Shown: piece by piece, positions 37,608 through 47,287 of the stretch
Layout: each line of letters begins with the position of its first letter
Position numbering within the stretch: the stretch's first letter is position 1
Origin: Herbaspirillum rhizosphaerae
Lineage (GTDB): Bacteria > Pseudomonadota > Gammaproteobacteria > Burkholderiales > Burkholderiaceae_D
Reading direction: 5' to 3'
Length of the DNA stretch: 64,000 nucleotides
Assembly (NCBI RefSeq): GCF_001189965.1
Contig: NZ_LFLU01000010.1
Location: 1-64,000, forward strand
Notes under the pieces: generated by a model
The model's database searches: none
The model's input: only the letters and a program-made list of their open reading frames with translations
What the model was told of the DNA's origin: nothing
Made by a program: the position numbers and the translations under genes

Positions 37608-38027
37608 GGCTTCTCGGTTGCTTGTCTCGATTATTCAGGCGGATGCTGTGCGGTCTGCTCCGCTTCGTCTTGAGTGGCCCTTGGTCAGGCGTCAGGCCGA
37701 ACAAAAACAGGGCCGATCCTAACATTCGCTACTGATGCGGAATAATGAAAAATTAGTAAAGATTGATATCAAAAACGATCTGACTTTCCACATCCCGTTC
37801 CGGATGTAGTCAGGTAAAGCGTCATGCCTGTTTCAGTATCGGAAAGCGCGAAAAATTCATTGGATAGATATTTCTCACGCTCCTAATATTGACCGGCACA
37901 TATCGCTGCACGCCAGGTGCAAGCGAAGACGCAAAACACGGCGCAACCATCGGTTCACCCTCGCTCCGACAGCGCCGGATACCAATAAAAACAGATCGTG
38001 TTGATAAACATAATTGGAGACAACGCA
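37608..38027. promoter_or_regulatory. Divergent control region galM / ytfQ
   Basis: This 420-bp AT-rich gap between two divergent sugar operons must hold both promoters. TTGATATCAA, a perfect 10-bp palindrome, lies at 37763-37772. A related TTTGAT-GAT-ATCAAA repeat is found upstream of the LysR gene (51993-52007). A clear GGAGA ribosome site for ytfQ is at 38016-38020. No other element was found. Confidence 0.5.
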
Positions 38028-38999
38028 ATGAAAATGACACGCAGAACACTGCTGGGCGCCGCCGTTTGCATGACTTTGGGCTGGGGCGTCATGTCCTCCG
38101 CCATGTCGGCGGACAAACCGCTGACAATCGGCTTCTCGCAAGTCGGCGCCGAAAGCGAATGGCGCACCGCCAACACCGTTTCGATCAAGGATGCCGCCAA
38201 GAAGGCCGGCGTCAACCTGAAGTTCGCCGATGCGCAGCAAAAGCAGGAAAACCAGGTCAAGGCGATCCGCTCCTTCATCGCGCAAAAGGTCGACGTGATC
38301 GCCTTCTCGCCGGTGGTTGAGTCGGGCTGGGACACCGTCCTGCGCGAAGCCAAGGCCGCCAAGATCCCGGTCATCTTGACTGACCGCGCCGTCAACGTCA
38401 CCGACAAGTCGCTGTACGTGACCTTCATCGGTTCCGATTTCGTCGAAGAAGGCCGCCGCGCTGCACGCTGGCTGCTGGACCGCGCCAAGACCATGCCTGC
38501 CGGCGAGATCAATATCGTCGAGCTGCAAGGCACGGTCGGCTCGGCGCCTGCGATCGACCGCAAGGCCGGTTTCGAGCAAGAAATCAAAGCCAATCCGAAC
38601 CTGAAGATCATCCGCTCGCAAACCGGCGATTTCACCCGCGCCAAGGGCAAGGAAGTCATGGAAGCCTTCCTCAAGGCGGATGGCAAGAAGATCAACGTGC
38701 TCTACGCGCATAACGACGACATGGCCATCGGCGCCATCCAGGCGATCGAAGAAGCCGGCCTGAAACCGGGCAAGGACATCCTCGTGATCTCCATCGACGG
38801 CGTGAAGGGCGCGTTTGAAGCCATGATGGCCGGCAAGCTCAACGTCACCGTCGAGTGCAGCCCGCTGCTCGGACCGCAACTGATGTCGATCGCCAAGGAC
38901 GTGAAGGCCGGCAAGGAAGTGCCGAAGCGCATCACGACCGAAGAAGGCGTATTCCCGGCGGAAGTGGCCGCCAAGGAATTCCCTAACCGTAAATATTGA
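38028..38999 (+). CDS. ytfQ: Galactofuranose-type ABC transporter substrate-binding protein
   Basis: 323-residue periplasmic binding protein of the LacI/ribose-binding fold. A twin-arginine-like leader precedes a cleavage near SAMSA. The mature part starts KPLTIGFSQVGAESEWRTAN, which closely resembles E. coli YtfQ (galactofuranose-binding). Conserved sugar-contacting stretches follow (FSPVVESGWDTVL, ILTDRAV). It is the first gene of the ytfQRT-yjfF importer. It is separated from ytfR by 242 bp with four hairpins, probably so that the binding protein is made in excess. Confidence 0.92.
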   Translation: MKMTRRTLLGAAVCMTLGWGVMSSAMSADKPLTIGFSQVGAESEWRTANTVSIKDAAKKAGVNLKFADAQQKQENQVKAIRSFIAQKVDVIAFSPVVESGWDTVLREAKAAKIPVILTDRAVNVTDKSLYVTFIGSDFVEEGRRAARWLLDRAKTMPAGEINIVELQGTVGSAPAIDRKAGFEQEIKANPNLKIIRSQTGDFTRAKGKEVMEAFLKADGKKINVLYAHNDDMAIGAIQAIEEAGLKPGKDILVISIDGVKGAFEAMMAGKLNVTVECSPLLGPQLMSIAKDVKAGKEVPKRITTEEGVFPAEVAAKEFPNRKY

Positions 39000-39006
39000 T
39001 CAGTAG

Positions 39007-39228
39007 CGGTTCAGGTACTAATCTGAACCGATGTTGATCGTATCGCCGGGAGCGGCGACGCTCCCGGTCTTGTTCTCCTCCTCTGGAGTATCCCCCTGGG
39101 CCTTGAGGGTCTGACACCATGCCGTTGATTTCGCATTGACCGCATCCTGTCGTCGGTATGGTGTCAGGCCTTCATTAAAAAGGCTTTACGCGGCGAGCTT
39201 AAGTTTTAGGTTCGCCGCCTTTTCTTTT
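39007..39228 (+). other. Array of four hairpins between ytfQ and ytfR
   Basis: Hairpin 1 is CGGTTCAG (39007-39014) with CTGAACCG (39023-39030). Hairpin 2 is CCGGGAGCG (39046-39054), loop GCGA, with CGCTCCCGG (39059-39067). Hairpin 3 is CTGACACCAT (39111-39120) with ATGGTGTCAG (39158-39167). Hairpin 4 is GCGGCGA (39190-39196) with TCGCCGC (39212-39218), followed by CTTTTCTTTT, which looks terminator-like. Likely roles are 3' mRNA stabilisation of ytfQ and partial termination before ytfR. Confidence 0.75.
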
Positions 39229-39240
39229 CTGGAAACGTCC

Positions 39241-40812
39241 ATGTCTGGAGTTGCCATGTCTGCCGCAACCAGTGTTGCCACCACTGCCGAACCGGCGCTG
39301 GAACTGATCGGTATCTACAAAGCATTCACCGGCGTCAAGGCCCTGACCGATGTCGGCCTGCGCCTCTATCCCGGCGAAGTCCATACCCTGATGGGGCAAA
39401 ACGGCGCCGGCAAGTCAACCCTGATCAAGGTACTGACCGGCGTGTATACGCCCGACAGCGGCCACATCCTGCTCCAGGGCCGCGCGATCCAGCCGGGTTC
39501 CACGCTGGAAGCGCAACAGCTCGGCATCAGCACGGTGTATCAGGAAGTGAATCTGTGCCCGAACCTGTCGGTGGCCGAGAATATCTTCATCGGCCGCTAT
39601 CCGCGCAAGTGGGGCGGTTTCGGTCCCATCGACTGGGCCACCATGCACCGCCGCGCCACCAAGCTGCTGGCCAAGCTCGATTTGCATATCGACGTGCAAA
39701 AGCCGCTGTCTTCGTATCCGCTGGCGATCCAGCAGATGGTGGCGATTTCGCGCGCGGTGAGCGTGTCGGCCAGCGTGCTGATCCTCGACGAGCCCACCTC
39801 CAGCCTGGACGAAGCGGAAGTGCAGCTGCTGTTCAAGGTCTTGCGCAGCCTGCGCGACGAAGGCATGGCGATCCTGTTCGTGACGCACTTCCTCGACCAG
39901 ACCTACGAAATTTCCGACCGCATCACCGTGCTGCGCAACGGTGTGCGCGAAGGCGAATACGCCGCCAGCGAATTGTCGCGCCTTGATCTGGTCAACAAAA
40001 TGGTCGGCGTGCAGATTGATGCCACCGCCGCCGGCAATGTCCTGGCCGCCAACGCCGCCATCACGCCGGCCGCCGGCGATGGCGAAGTGTTTTTGCAGGC
40101 GCGCGGACTGGGCCGCAAGGGCGCGCTGGCGCCGCAGGATCTGGCGTTGCGCGCCGGCGAGGTGTTCGGCCTGTGCGGCCTGCTCGGCTCCGGCCGTACC
40201 GAAATGGCGCGCTTGCTGTTCGGCGCCGACAAGGCGGACAGCGGCACTATCAGCATCAAGGGGCAGGGGGTGAAATTCTCCACGCCGCGCGACGCGATTG
40301 CGGCGGGCATCGGCTTCTGCTCCGAAGACCGCAAGAAAGAGGGCGCGATCCTGGAGCTGTCGGTGCGCGAAAACATCATCCTCGCGCTGCAGGCGCGCAA
40401 CGGCCTGCTGCATGTGATTCCGCGCAAGCGCCAGCAGCAGATCGCCTCCGATTACGTCAAATGGCTGGGCATCAAGACGCCCGACATCGACACGCCGATC
40501 GGTTCGCTGTCCGGCGGTAACCAGCAGAAAGCCTTGCTGGCGCGCTGGCTCGCGACCGATCCCGACATGCTGATCCTGGATGAGCCGACGCGCGGCATCG
40601 ATGTGCGCGCCAAGCAGGAGATCATGGATTTCGTCATGGCGCTGTGCCACAAGGGCATGGCGATTCTTTTCATTTCTTCCGAAATACCCGAAGTCCTGCG
40701 TTGCAGCGACCGCATGCTGGTGTTGCGCGATCGTGAGGGCTGCGGCGAATACCTGCGCGGCGAGCTTGACGATGCGTCGGTGTTGCAGGTGATTGCGGGA
40801 GAAACAGCGTGA
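39241..40812 (+). CDS. ytfR: Sugar ABC transporter ATP-binding protein (YtfR-like)
   Basis: 523-residue tandem-domain ATPase of the carbohydrate importer 2 group. The first domain has Walker A GQNGAGKST and LILDEPTSS. The second has a degenerate Walker A (GLLGSGRTE), LSGGNQQK and [11 protein letters not shown]. Such pairing, with one site degenerate, is normal for sugar ATPases of this class. Two starts are possible: ATG 39241, or ATG 39256 with a better GGAG site. It overlaps the next gene by 4 nt. Confidence 0.92.
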   Translation: MSGVAMSAATSVATTAEPALELIGIYKAFTGVKALTDVGLRLYPGEVHTLMGQNGAGKSTLIKVLTGVYTPDSGHILLQGRAIQPGSTLEAQQLGISTVYQEVNLCPNLSVAENIFIGRYPRKWGGFGPIDWATMHRRATKLLAKLDLHIDVQKPLSSYPLAIQQMVAISRAVSVSASVLILDEPTSSLDEAEVQLLFKVLRSLRDEGMAILFVTHFLDQTYEISDRITVLRNGVREGEYAASELSRLDLVNKMVGVQIDATAAGNVLAANAAITPAAGDGEVFLQARGLGRKGALAPQDLALRAGEVFGLCGLLGSGRTEMARLLFGADKADSGTISIKGQGVKFSTPRDAIAAGIGFCSEDRKKEGAILELSVRENIILALQARNGLLHVIPRKRQQQIASDYVKWLGIKTPDIDTPIGSLSGGNQQKALLARWLATDPDMLILDEPTRGIDVRAKQEIMDFVMALCHKGMAILFISSEIPEVLRCSDRMLVLRDREGCGEYLRGELDDASVLQVIAGETA

Positions 40813-41900
40813 GCGCATCAATGAATTCAAATCTGGTTTCCGGGCAGGACAAGAACGATGCTGCCGGCTGGCGCGTTCTGCAGGGCTTGCGACATCCGTT
40901 GGCGCGTCCTTTGGGGGCGCTGGCGGTGCTGTTGCTGATCGACTTCTTCATGATCCCGGGCTTCTTCCGCATCGAGCTCAAGGACGGCCATCTGTACGGC
41001 AGCGTGATCGACATCGTCAACCGCGCGGCGCCGCTGATGCTGGCGGCGCTGGGCATGACGCTGGTGATCGCCACGCGCGGCATCGATATTTCGGTGGGGG
41101 CGGTGGTGGCGATTTCCGGTACGGTCGCGGCGATGCTGATCGGCGGCACCATGGTGATGAACAACGGCGTGCAGGAATATGCCAGCAATATCCCCATGGG
41201 CTGGGCGATTGCCGCCGCGATGGGAGCGGCAATCCTGTGCGGCGCGTGGAACGGCCTGCTGGTGGCGACCCTGGGTCTGCAACCGATCATCGCCACGCTG
41301 ATCCTGATGGTGGCCGGGCGCGGACTGGCGCAGCTGATGACCGACGGCCAGATCATTACTGTGTACTACAAGCCGTTCTTCTATCTCGGCAGCGGCTATC
41401 TGTTCGGGCTGCCGTTCTCGCTGTTCATTGTGGCCGGGATGTTCGTCGTGCTGGCGCTGCTGATGCGCAAGACGGCGCTGGGCCTGTTCATCCAGTCGGT
41501 CGGCATCAACCCGGTGGCGTCGCGCCTGGCGGGGATCCGTACGGCGGCGCTGATCTTCTTCGTCTACATCTTCTGCAGCGCCTGCGCCGGCATGGCGGGG
41601 CTGATGATCAGCGCCAACATCAAGAGCGCCGACGCCAACAACGCCGGCCTGCTGTTGGAGCTGGACGCCATCCTGGCCGTGACGCTGGGCGGCACTTCGC
41701 TGGCCGGCGGCAAGTTCAGCCTGGTCGGCAGCGTGATCGGCGCGCTGATCATCCAGGCGCTGACCTACACCATCTATTCGCTCGGTGTGCCGCCGGAAGT
41801 CAACATGGTGGTCAAGTCGGTGGTGGTGTTCCTTGTGTGCCTCTCGCAGTCGCCCGAGTTCCGCCGCCTGCGTTTGTTCAAATCCGGCAACCAAGCCTAA
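40809..41900 (+). CDS. ytfT: Sugar ABC transporter permease (YtfT-like)
   Basis: 363-residue inner-membrane permease of the RbsC/YtfT family, with 8-10 membrane spans. The family signatures ALGMTLVIATRGIDISVGAV and LGGTSLAGG are present. The GTG start overlaps the ytfR stop by 4 nt; an ATG 12 nt later is an alternative. It pairs with YjfF to form the membrane channel. Confidence 0.92.
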   Translation: MSASMNSNLVSGQDKNDAAGWRVLQGLRHPLARPLGALAVLLLIDFFMIPGFFRIELKDGHLYGSVIDIVNRAAPLMLAALGMTLVIATRGIDISVGAVVAISGTVAAMLIGGTMVMNNGVQEYASNIPMGWAIAAAMGAAILCGAWNGLLVATLGLQPIIATLILMVAGRGLAQLMTDGQIITVYYKPFFYLGSGYLFGLPFSLFIVAGMFVVLALLMRKTALGLFIQSVGINPVASRLAGIRTAALIFFVYIFCSACAGMAGLMISANIKSADANNAGLLLELDAILAVTLGGTSLAGGKFSLVGSVIGALIIQALTYTIYSLGVPPEVNMVVKSVVVFLVCLSQSPEFRRLRLFKSGNQA

Positions 41901-41916
41901 GCATTCAGGAAAAATC

Positions 41917-42948
41917 ATGAAGAATTTTCGTTCCTTGCTGGCGACGCCTTACTTCACGTCGCTGGTCACCGTCGCCTTGCTGGTGGTGTTGTTTGCGATG
42001 GGCTCGGTCGCCTATGACGGTTTCTTTTCGGCGCAGGTGGTGCTCAACCTGCTGATCGACAACGCTTTCCTGCTGGTGATCGGTATCGGCATGACCTTCG
42101 TCATCCTGTCCGGCGGCATCGATCTGTCAGTCGGTTCGGTGCTGGCGCTGACGACGATGATCTCGGCTTATCTGCTGCATGCGTGGCACTGGCATCCCTT
42201 GTTGGTGATCGTCTGCGTGCTGGTGCTGGGCGGCGTGTTCGGCGCGGCGATGGGCATGCTGATCCATTTTTTCAAGCTGCAACCCTTCATCGTCACGCTG
42301 GCGGGCATGTTCCTGGCGCGCGGCTTGTGTTATCTGATCAGTATCAATTCCATCACGATCGACGATCCCTTGTATGTGGCGATGTCGCAGACGCGGCTGG
42401 AGTTCGGGTTCGGCGACGCCTTCGTCTCGCCCAGTGTGGTGATCGCGGTGCTGATGCTGGCGCTGGCGATCTATCTGGCGCATTTCACGCGTTTCGGCCG
42501 CGCTGTCTATGCCATCGGCGGCAACGAGCATTCGGCCCTGCTGATGGGCTTGCCGGTCGGCCGCACCAAGATCGCGATTTACGCCTTCAGCGGTTTCTGC
42601 GCGGCGCTGGCGGGTGTATTGTTCTCGTTCTATATGTTGTCCGGCTACGGTTTGCATGCCCAGGGCACCGAACTGGACGCGATCGCGGCAGTGGTGATCG
42701 GCGGCACCTTGCTGACCGGGGGCTACGGCTACGTGGCGGGAACGCTGACCGGCGTGCTCATTTTGGGCGTGATCCAGACTTTGATCGCCTTTGACGGCAC
42801 GCTGAGCTCGTGGTGGACCAAGATTGTGATCGGGGTGCTGCTGTTCGTGTTCTGCCTGGCGCAAAGGTTGATGTCGCTGGGCGCGGCCAAGGCGTCAGAT
42901 GCGAATAGCGGCGGCGGTTCCGTCAAACCGGCCGCGCAGGCAGCGTAA
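41917..42948 (+). CDS. yjfF: Sugar ABC transporter permease (YjfF-like)
   Basis: 343-residue permease and second half of the ytfT/yjfF pair. It carries IGIGMTFVILSGGIDLSVGSV, LQPFIVTLAGMFLARGL, GGNEHSALLMGLPV and VIGGTLLTGGYG. The ATG at 41917 follows CAGGAAAAA and begins the first membrane span. Last gene of the ytfQRT-yjfF operon. Confidence 0.92.
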   Translation: MKNFRSLLATPYFTSLVTVALLVVLFAMGSVAYDGFFSAQVVLNLLIDNAFLLVIGIGMTFVILSGGIDLSVGSVLALTTMISAYLLHAWHWHPLLVIVCVLVLGGVFGAAMGMLIHFFKLQPFIVTLAGMFLARGLCYLISINSITIDDPLYVAMSQTRLEFGFGDAFVSPSVVIAVLMLALAIYLAHFTRFGRAVYAIGGNEHSALLMGLPVGRTKIAIYAFSGFCAALAGVLFSFYMLSGYGLHAQGTELDAIAAVVIGGTLLTGGYGYVAGTLTGVLILGVIQTLIAFDGTLSSWWTKIVIGVLLFVFCLAQRLMSLGAAKASDANSGGGSVKPAAQAA

Positions 42949-42953
42949 AAGAA

Positions 42954-42992
42954 AAACGCCGCAGACGCGAGTTGGAGAGAACTGCGGCGTTT
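42954..42992 (+). terminator. Hairpin after yjfF (probable terminator)
   Basis: AAACGCCGCAG (42954-42964) pairs with CTGCGGCGTTT (42982-42992) across a 17-nt loop. The T-run is short (TTT), so termination may be partial. Confidence 0.6.
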
Positions 42993-43038
42993 GCGCAAAA
43001 AGTGATGCTGAAAACAATATTGGTTTCATGAAAAAAAT

Positions 43039-43062
43039 CATTAGAAATGTATTGCTCTAATG
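43039..43062. promoter_or_regulatory. Candidate LysR-type operator upstream of chvE
   Basis: CATTAGA (43039-43045) and TCTAATG (43056-43062) form a perfect inverted repeat with a 10-nt spacer, containing an ATTAGA-N10-TCTAAT core of LysR-site type. CATTAGAAATGTAT within it recurs with one change as CATTAGAAATATAT at 52034-52047, upstream of the lysR/porin pair. It lies roughly 45 bp before the predicted -35 box. Confidence 0.5.
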
Positions 43063-43107
43063 GTTATCTTAGAGGCCTTGCAGAACATCGAGCGTTCCCC
43101 GCGCGTT

Positions 43108-43135
43108 TTGACATGTTTTGCATTGCCAGTAAAAC
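43108..43135 (+). promoter_or_regulatory. Predicted sigma-70 promoter of chvE
   Basis: TTGACA at 43108-43113 is followed after 16 bp by TAAAAC (43130-43135). The perfect -35 and weak -10 fit an activated promoter. The AGGAGA ribosome site follows at 43148-43153. Confidence 0.45.
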
Positions 43136-43160
43136 AACAAACAACTTAGGAGACAGAAGT

Positions 43161-44234
43161 ATGAAACTCAAATCGGTATTGGCCGGGCTGACACTCGGCC
43201 TGAGCATGGGTCTGATGGCTGTGAGCGCGCAAGTCAGCGCCCAGACCAAGGGCCTGATCGGGATCTCCATGCCGACCAAATCCTCGGCGCGCTGGATCGC
43301 CGACGGCAACAACATGGTCAAGGTATTCAAGGAAAAGGGCTACCAGACCGACCTGCAATACGCGGAAGACGACATCCCGAACCAGTTGGCGCAGATCGAG
43401 AACATGGTGACCAAGGGCGTGAAAGTCCTGGTGATCGCGGCGATTGACGGCACGACTTTGTCCGACGTACTGCAAAAAGCAGCCGACAAGGGCATCAAGG
43501 TCATCGCTTATGACCGCCTTATCCGCAACTCCAAGAACGTCGACTACTACGCAACTTTCGACAACTACCAGGTCGGCGTGCTGCAGGCTTCGTACATCGA
43601 AAAGGCGCTGGATCTGAAGGGCGGCAAGGGTCCGTTTAACATCGAACTGTTCGGCGGCTCGGCTGACGACAACAACGCCTTCTTCTTCTACAACGGCGCC
43701 ATGTCGGTGCTGAAGCCATACATCGACAAGGGCAAGCTGGTCGTGCGCAGCAAACAGCTGGGCATGGACAAGGTGGCGACCCTGCGTTGGGACGGCGCGA
43801 CTGCGCAAGCCCGCATGGACAACCTGCTGAGCGCTTACTACGGCAATGCCCACGTCGACGCAGTGCTGTCGCCGTATGACGGCATCAGCATCGGCATCAT
43901 TTCCTCGCTCAAGGGCGTCGGCTACGGTACACCGAAGCTGCCGATGCCGGTCGTGACCGGCCAGGATGCGGAAGTGCCTTCGGTCAAGTCCATCATCCGC
44001 GGCGAACAGCGTTCGACCATCTTCAAGGACACACGTGAACTGGCCAAGGTCACTGTTTCCATGGTGGACTCCGTGTTGTCGGGCAAAGCGCCAACCATCA
44101 ACGACACCAAGACCTATAACAATGGCGTCAAGGTTGTGCCTTCCTACCTGTTGAAGCCGGTCAGCGTCGACGCCAGCAACTGGAAAGAAGTGCTGGTCGG
44201 CAGCGGCTACTACACCGAAGCACAAGTTAAATAA
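43161..44234 (+). CDS. chvE: ChvE-type multiple-sugar-binding periplasmic protein
   Basis: 357-residue exported binding protein with a signal peptide ending VSAQ. The mature part starts [23 protein letters not shown], closely resembling Agrobacterium ChvE and Azospirillum SbpA, which bind D-galactose, L-arabinose, D-fucose, D-glucose and D-xylose. Typical family stretches include [27 protein letters not shown] and [16 protein letters not shown]. It is the first gene of the chvE-gguAB importer. In Agrobacterium, ChvE also feeds sugar signals to VirA/VirG; no such system is in this window. Confidence 0.94.
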   Translation: MKLKSVLAGLTLGLSMGLMAVSAQVSAQTKGLIGISMPTKSSARWIADGNNMVKVFKEKGYQTDLQYAEDDIPNQLAQIENMVTKGVKVLVIAAIDGTTLSDVLQKAADKGIKVIAYDRLIRNSKNVDYYATFDNYQVGVLQASYIEKALDLKGGKGPFNIELFGGSADDNNAFFFYNGAMSVLKPYIDKGKLVVRSKQLGMDKVATLRWDGATAQARMDNLLSAYYGNAHVDAVLSPYDGISIGIISSLKGVGYGTPKLPMPVVTGQDAEVPSVKSIIRGEQRSTIFKDTRELAKVTVSMVDSVLSGKAPTINDTKTYNNGVKVVPSYLLKPVSVDASNWKEVLVGSGYYTEAQVK

Positions 44235-44297
44235 ATTCGGTAATTCCGATTAGTTTGTGTTGTTCGGTTTGTCGGCACTCAGGATCGGACACAATGA

Positions 44298-44322
44298 AAC
44301 CCCGCGCCGTGCGCGCGGGGTT
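44298..44322 (+). other. Intercistronic hairpin chvE / gguA
   Basis: AACCCCGCGC (44298-44307) pairs perfectly with GCGCGGGGTT (44313-44322) around a 5-nt loop. The following T-run is weak, so it more likely stabilises the chvE mRNA or reduces read-through into gguA than terminates fully. Confidence 0.7.
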
Positions 44323-44427
44323 GGTGTTTCCGGAGTACGCTGATTCCCGTCGGCGCAGAGCAGTAAAACCGGCTCGCCCTATCCCTCCCAATACGGCAGG
44401 CCGGCGCAGAAGAAGAGGTCAGAACAC

Positions 44428-45966
44428 ATGAGTACAATTCTGGAAATGCGCGGAATTGAAAAGACATTCCCGGGTGTCAAGGCGCTCAACAACGTCAACC
44501 TGGCAGTGCGCACCGGCGAAATCCACGCCGTGGTCGGCGAGAACGGCGCCGGCAAATCCACCCTGATGAAAGTCCTCAGCGGCGTCTATCCGCACGGCAC
44601 CTATTCCGGCGACATCGTCTATCAGGGCCAGACACGCGAATTCAAAGACATCGTCGACAGCGAAAGCGTCGGCATCATCATCATCCACCAGGAGCTGGCG
44701 CTGGTGCCGCTGCTGTCGATTACCGAGAACCTGTTTCTGGGCAATGAGCAAGCCACCGGCGGCGTGATCGACTGGGAGGCCTCCTATGCCAAAGCCAAAG
44801 AACTGCTGGCCAAGGTCGGCCTGAAGGATCCGCCGTCGACGCTGATCACCAACCTCGGCGTGGGCAAGCAACAGTTGATCGAGATCGCCAAGGCTTTGTC
44901 GAAAGAGGTCAAGCTGCTGATCCTCGACGAGCCCACCGCCAGCCTCAACGAAAGCGACAGCGACGCCTTGCTCGAACTGCTGCTGGAACTCAAGGCGCAG
45001 GGGATTTCGTCCATCCTGATTTCGCACAAGCTCAACGAAATTTCCAAGGTCGCCGATTCCATCACCGTGCTGCGCGACGGCGCCACAGTCGATACCTTCG
45101 ACTGCCGCAAGGAAGCCATCAGCGAAGACCGCATCATCCAGAACATGGTCGGCCGCGAGATGGCGGACCGTTATCCCAAGCGCGAACCGCAGATCGGCGA
45201 GACCATTTTTGAGGTCAAGCAGTGGCGCGTGCATCATCCTATCCACCCTGAGCGCGTGGTGATCAAGGACATCGATTTCAACGTGCGCAAGGGCGAGATC
45301 GTCGGCATTGCGGGCCTGATGGGCGCCGGCCGCACCGAGCTGGCCAAGAGCATCTTCGGCCGCGCTTACGGCGCCAAGATCAGCGGCGAAGTGCACCTGC
45401 ACGGCAAGAAAATCGACGTCGGCACCATCCAGAAAGCCATCAACCACGGCATCGCCTACGTCACCGAAGACCGCAAGGGCGACGGCCTGGTGCTGGAAGA
45501 AGACATCAAGAAAAACATCTCGCTGGCCAACCTCGGCGCCATCGCCGACAAGTCGGTGATCGACGAGGCGCGCGAATTCAAGGTGGCGGCGGACTTCCGC
45601 AACAAGATGCGGATCCGCTGCTCGAGCGTATTGCAAAAGGTCGTGAACCTGTCCGGCGGCAACCAGCAGAAGGTGGTGCTCAGCAAGTGGCTGTTCTCGA
45701 ATCCGGAAGTGCTGATCCTCGACGAGCCGACGCGCGGCATCGACGTCGGCGCCAAGTTCGAGATCTACACGCTGATCAACCAGCTGGCCGCGGAAGGCAA
45801 GTGCATCATCATGATCTCGTCGGAAATGCCGGAACTGCTCGGCATGTGCGACCGGATCTACGTCATGAACGAAGGGCAATTCGTCGGCCAGTTTGCGGCG
45901 GCGGAAGCATCGCAAGAGAAAATCATGCGAGCGATTGTGAGGAATGTGAAGAATGGAGAACAATGA
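44428..45966 (+). CDS. gguA: GguA sugar ABC transporter ATP-binding protein
   Basis: 512-residue tandem ATPase. Domain 1 has Walker [27 protein letters not shown] and [11 protein letters not shown]. Domain 2 has [24 protein letters not shown] and [13 protein letters not shown]. The order and neighbours match the chvE-gguA-gguB arrangement of Agrobacterium, also called MmsA/XylG-like. Energises uptake of ChvE-bound aldoses. Confidence 0.94.
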   Translation: MSTILEMRGIEKTFPGVKALNNVNLAVRTGEIHAVVGENGAGKSTLMKVLSGVYPHGTYSGDIVYQGQTREFKDIVDSESVGIIIIHQELALVPLLSITENLFLGNEQATGGVIDWEASYAKAKELLAKVGLKDPPSTLITNLGVGKQQLIEIAKALSKEVKLLILDEPTASLNESDSDALLELLLELKAQGISSILISHKLNEISKVADSITVLRDGATVDTFDCRKEAISEDRIIQNMVGREMADRYPKREPQIGETIFEVKQWRVHHPIHPERVVIKDIDFNVRKGEIVGIAGLMGAGRTELAKSIFGRAYGAKISGEVHLHGKKIDVGTIQKAINHGIAYVTEDRKGDGLVLEEDIKKNISLANLGAIADKSVIDEAREFKVAADFRNKMRIRCSSVLQKVVNLSGGNQQKVVLSKWLFSNPEVLILDEPTRGIDVGAKFEIYTLINQLAAEGKCIIMISSEMPELLGMCDRIYVMNEGQFVGQFAAAEASQEKIMRAIVRNVKNGEQ

Positions 45967-45967
45967 A

Positions 45968-47167
45968 ATGAGCAAGAAACCTGCGCTCGACGCGGTCCCT
46001 GAAGTCAAACGGGAATACGCCGGCTTCCTCAAGAACAACATGCGCGAATACGGCATGCTGCTGTCGCTGGTGGCGATCATGGCCTTCTTCCAGGTCATGA
46101 CCGACGGCACGCTGATGCAGCCGCTCAACCTGACCAACCTGGTTCTGCAAAACAGCTACGTGGTGATCATGGCGCTGGGCATGCTGATGGTGATCGTGGC
46201 CGGCCACATCGACTTGTCGGTGGGCTCGGTGGTCGGTTTCATCGGCGCGCTGGCGGCGGTGCTGATGGTCAACTATGAAATGAATTTCATCCTGACCACC
46301 GTCATCTGCCTGATCGCCGGCGCCGCCATCGGCGCGGCGCAAGGCTACTGGGTGGCGTTTTTCCGCATCCCGTCCTTCATCGTCACGCTGGCCGGCATGC
46401 TGGTGTTCAAGGGCCTGACGCTGGCGCTGCTGGAAGGCCAGTCGGTGGGGCCATTCCCGCGCGGCTTCCAGTTGCTGAGCTCGGGTTTCATTCCTGAGTT
46501 GTTTGCCGATACCGGCAGCGTGCGCCTGACCTCCTTGCTGGTTGGCGTGGCGGCAGCGGCAATCCTGCTGGCGGTGAAAGTCCACGGTCGCAGCAAGCAG
46601 GTCAAGCATGGCATGGAAGAAGAGCCGGCCGTGTTCTTCCTGCTGAAAAATATCCTGTTCGCTGCAGCGATCATCGCTTTCAGCTATCTGATGGCGTCCT
46701 ACAAGGGCATGCCGAACGTGCTGATCATCATGTTTGCACTGATGGTGATCTACACCTTCGTCACCAACCGCACCACGATCGGCCGTCGCGTCTACGCCGT
46801 CGGCGGCAATGAAAAAGCGGCCAAGCTGTCCGGCATCAAGACCGAACGCGTGAGCTTCTACACCTTCGTCAACATGGGCATGCTGGCGGCGCTGGCCGGC
46901 CTGATCTTCGCGGCGCGCCTGAACACGGCGACGCCGAAAGCCGGCACCGGCTTCGAGCTGGACGTGATCGCGGCCTGCTTCATCGGCGGCGCCTCGGCAT
47001 CGGGCGGCGTCGGCAAGGTGATGGGTGCGGTCATCGGCGCCTTCGTGATGGGCGTCATGAACAACGGCATGTCCATCATGGGTATCGGCATCGATTATCA
47101 GCAAGTGATCAAAGGCCTGGTGTTGCTGGCCGCCGTGTTCTTCGACGTCTATAACAAAAATAAATAA
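45968..47167 (+). CDS. gguB: GguB sugar ABC transporter permease
   Basis: 399-residue inner-membrane permease of the XylH/GguB type, longer than RbsC-type permeases. It has an insert (KVHGRSKQVKHGMEEEPA) before its later spans and carries MALGMLMVIVAGHIDLSVGSV, RIPSFIVTLAGMLVFKGL and GGNEKAAKLSGI. ATG 45968 follows the gguA stop by 1 nt with GGAG 10 nt upstream; ATG 45953, overlapping gguA, is an alternative. Confidence 0.93.
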   Translation: MSKKPALDAVPEVKREYAGFLKNNMREYGMLLSLVAIMAFFQVMTDGTLMQPLNLTNLVLQNSYVVIMALGMLMVIVAGHIDLSVGSVVGFIGALAAVLMVNYEMNFILTTVICLIAGAAIGAAQGYWVAFFRIPSFIVTLAGMLVFKGLTLALLEGQSVGPFPRGFQLLSSGFIPELFADTGSVRLTSLLVGVAAAAILLAVKVHGRSKQVKHGMEEEPAVFFLLKNILFAAAIIAFSYLMASYKGMPNVLIIMFALMVIYTFVTNRTTIGRRVYAVGGNEKAAKLSGIKTERVSFYTFVNMGMLAALAGLIFAARLNTATPKAGTGFELDVIAACFIGGASASGGVGKVMGAVIGAFVMGVMNNGMSIMGIGIDYQQVIKGLVLLAAVFFDVYNKNK

Positions 47168-47189
47168 CAAAAATTCTGCAAGAGGGGGT

Positions 47190-47226
47190 GGCTGCAAATG
47201 CGTATGAAGTATTGCATCTTGCAGCC
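47190..47226 (+). other. Hairpin between gguB and the dehydratase gene
   Basis: GGCTGCAA-ATGC (47190-47201) pairs with GCAT-C-TTGCAGCC (47214-47226), a 12-bp stem with one bulge, followed by GGTTTT. It may attenuate transcription from the transporter genes into the catabolic genes. Confidence 0.6.
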
Positions 47227-47287
47227 GGTTTTGATCAGCGTCGCCGCATCGGGAGGCGGCGACCGCATTATTCCATTGGATGAGTAA

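Noticed and set aside
39415..42864. Long leftward open frames opposite ytfR, ytfT and yjfF
   Set aside because: They are His/Gln/Arg-rich shadows; the rightward frames are clear ABC transporter parts with overlaps and ribosome sites.
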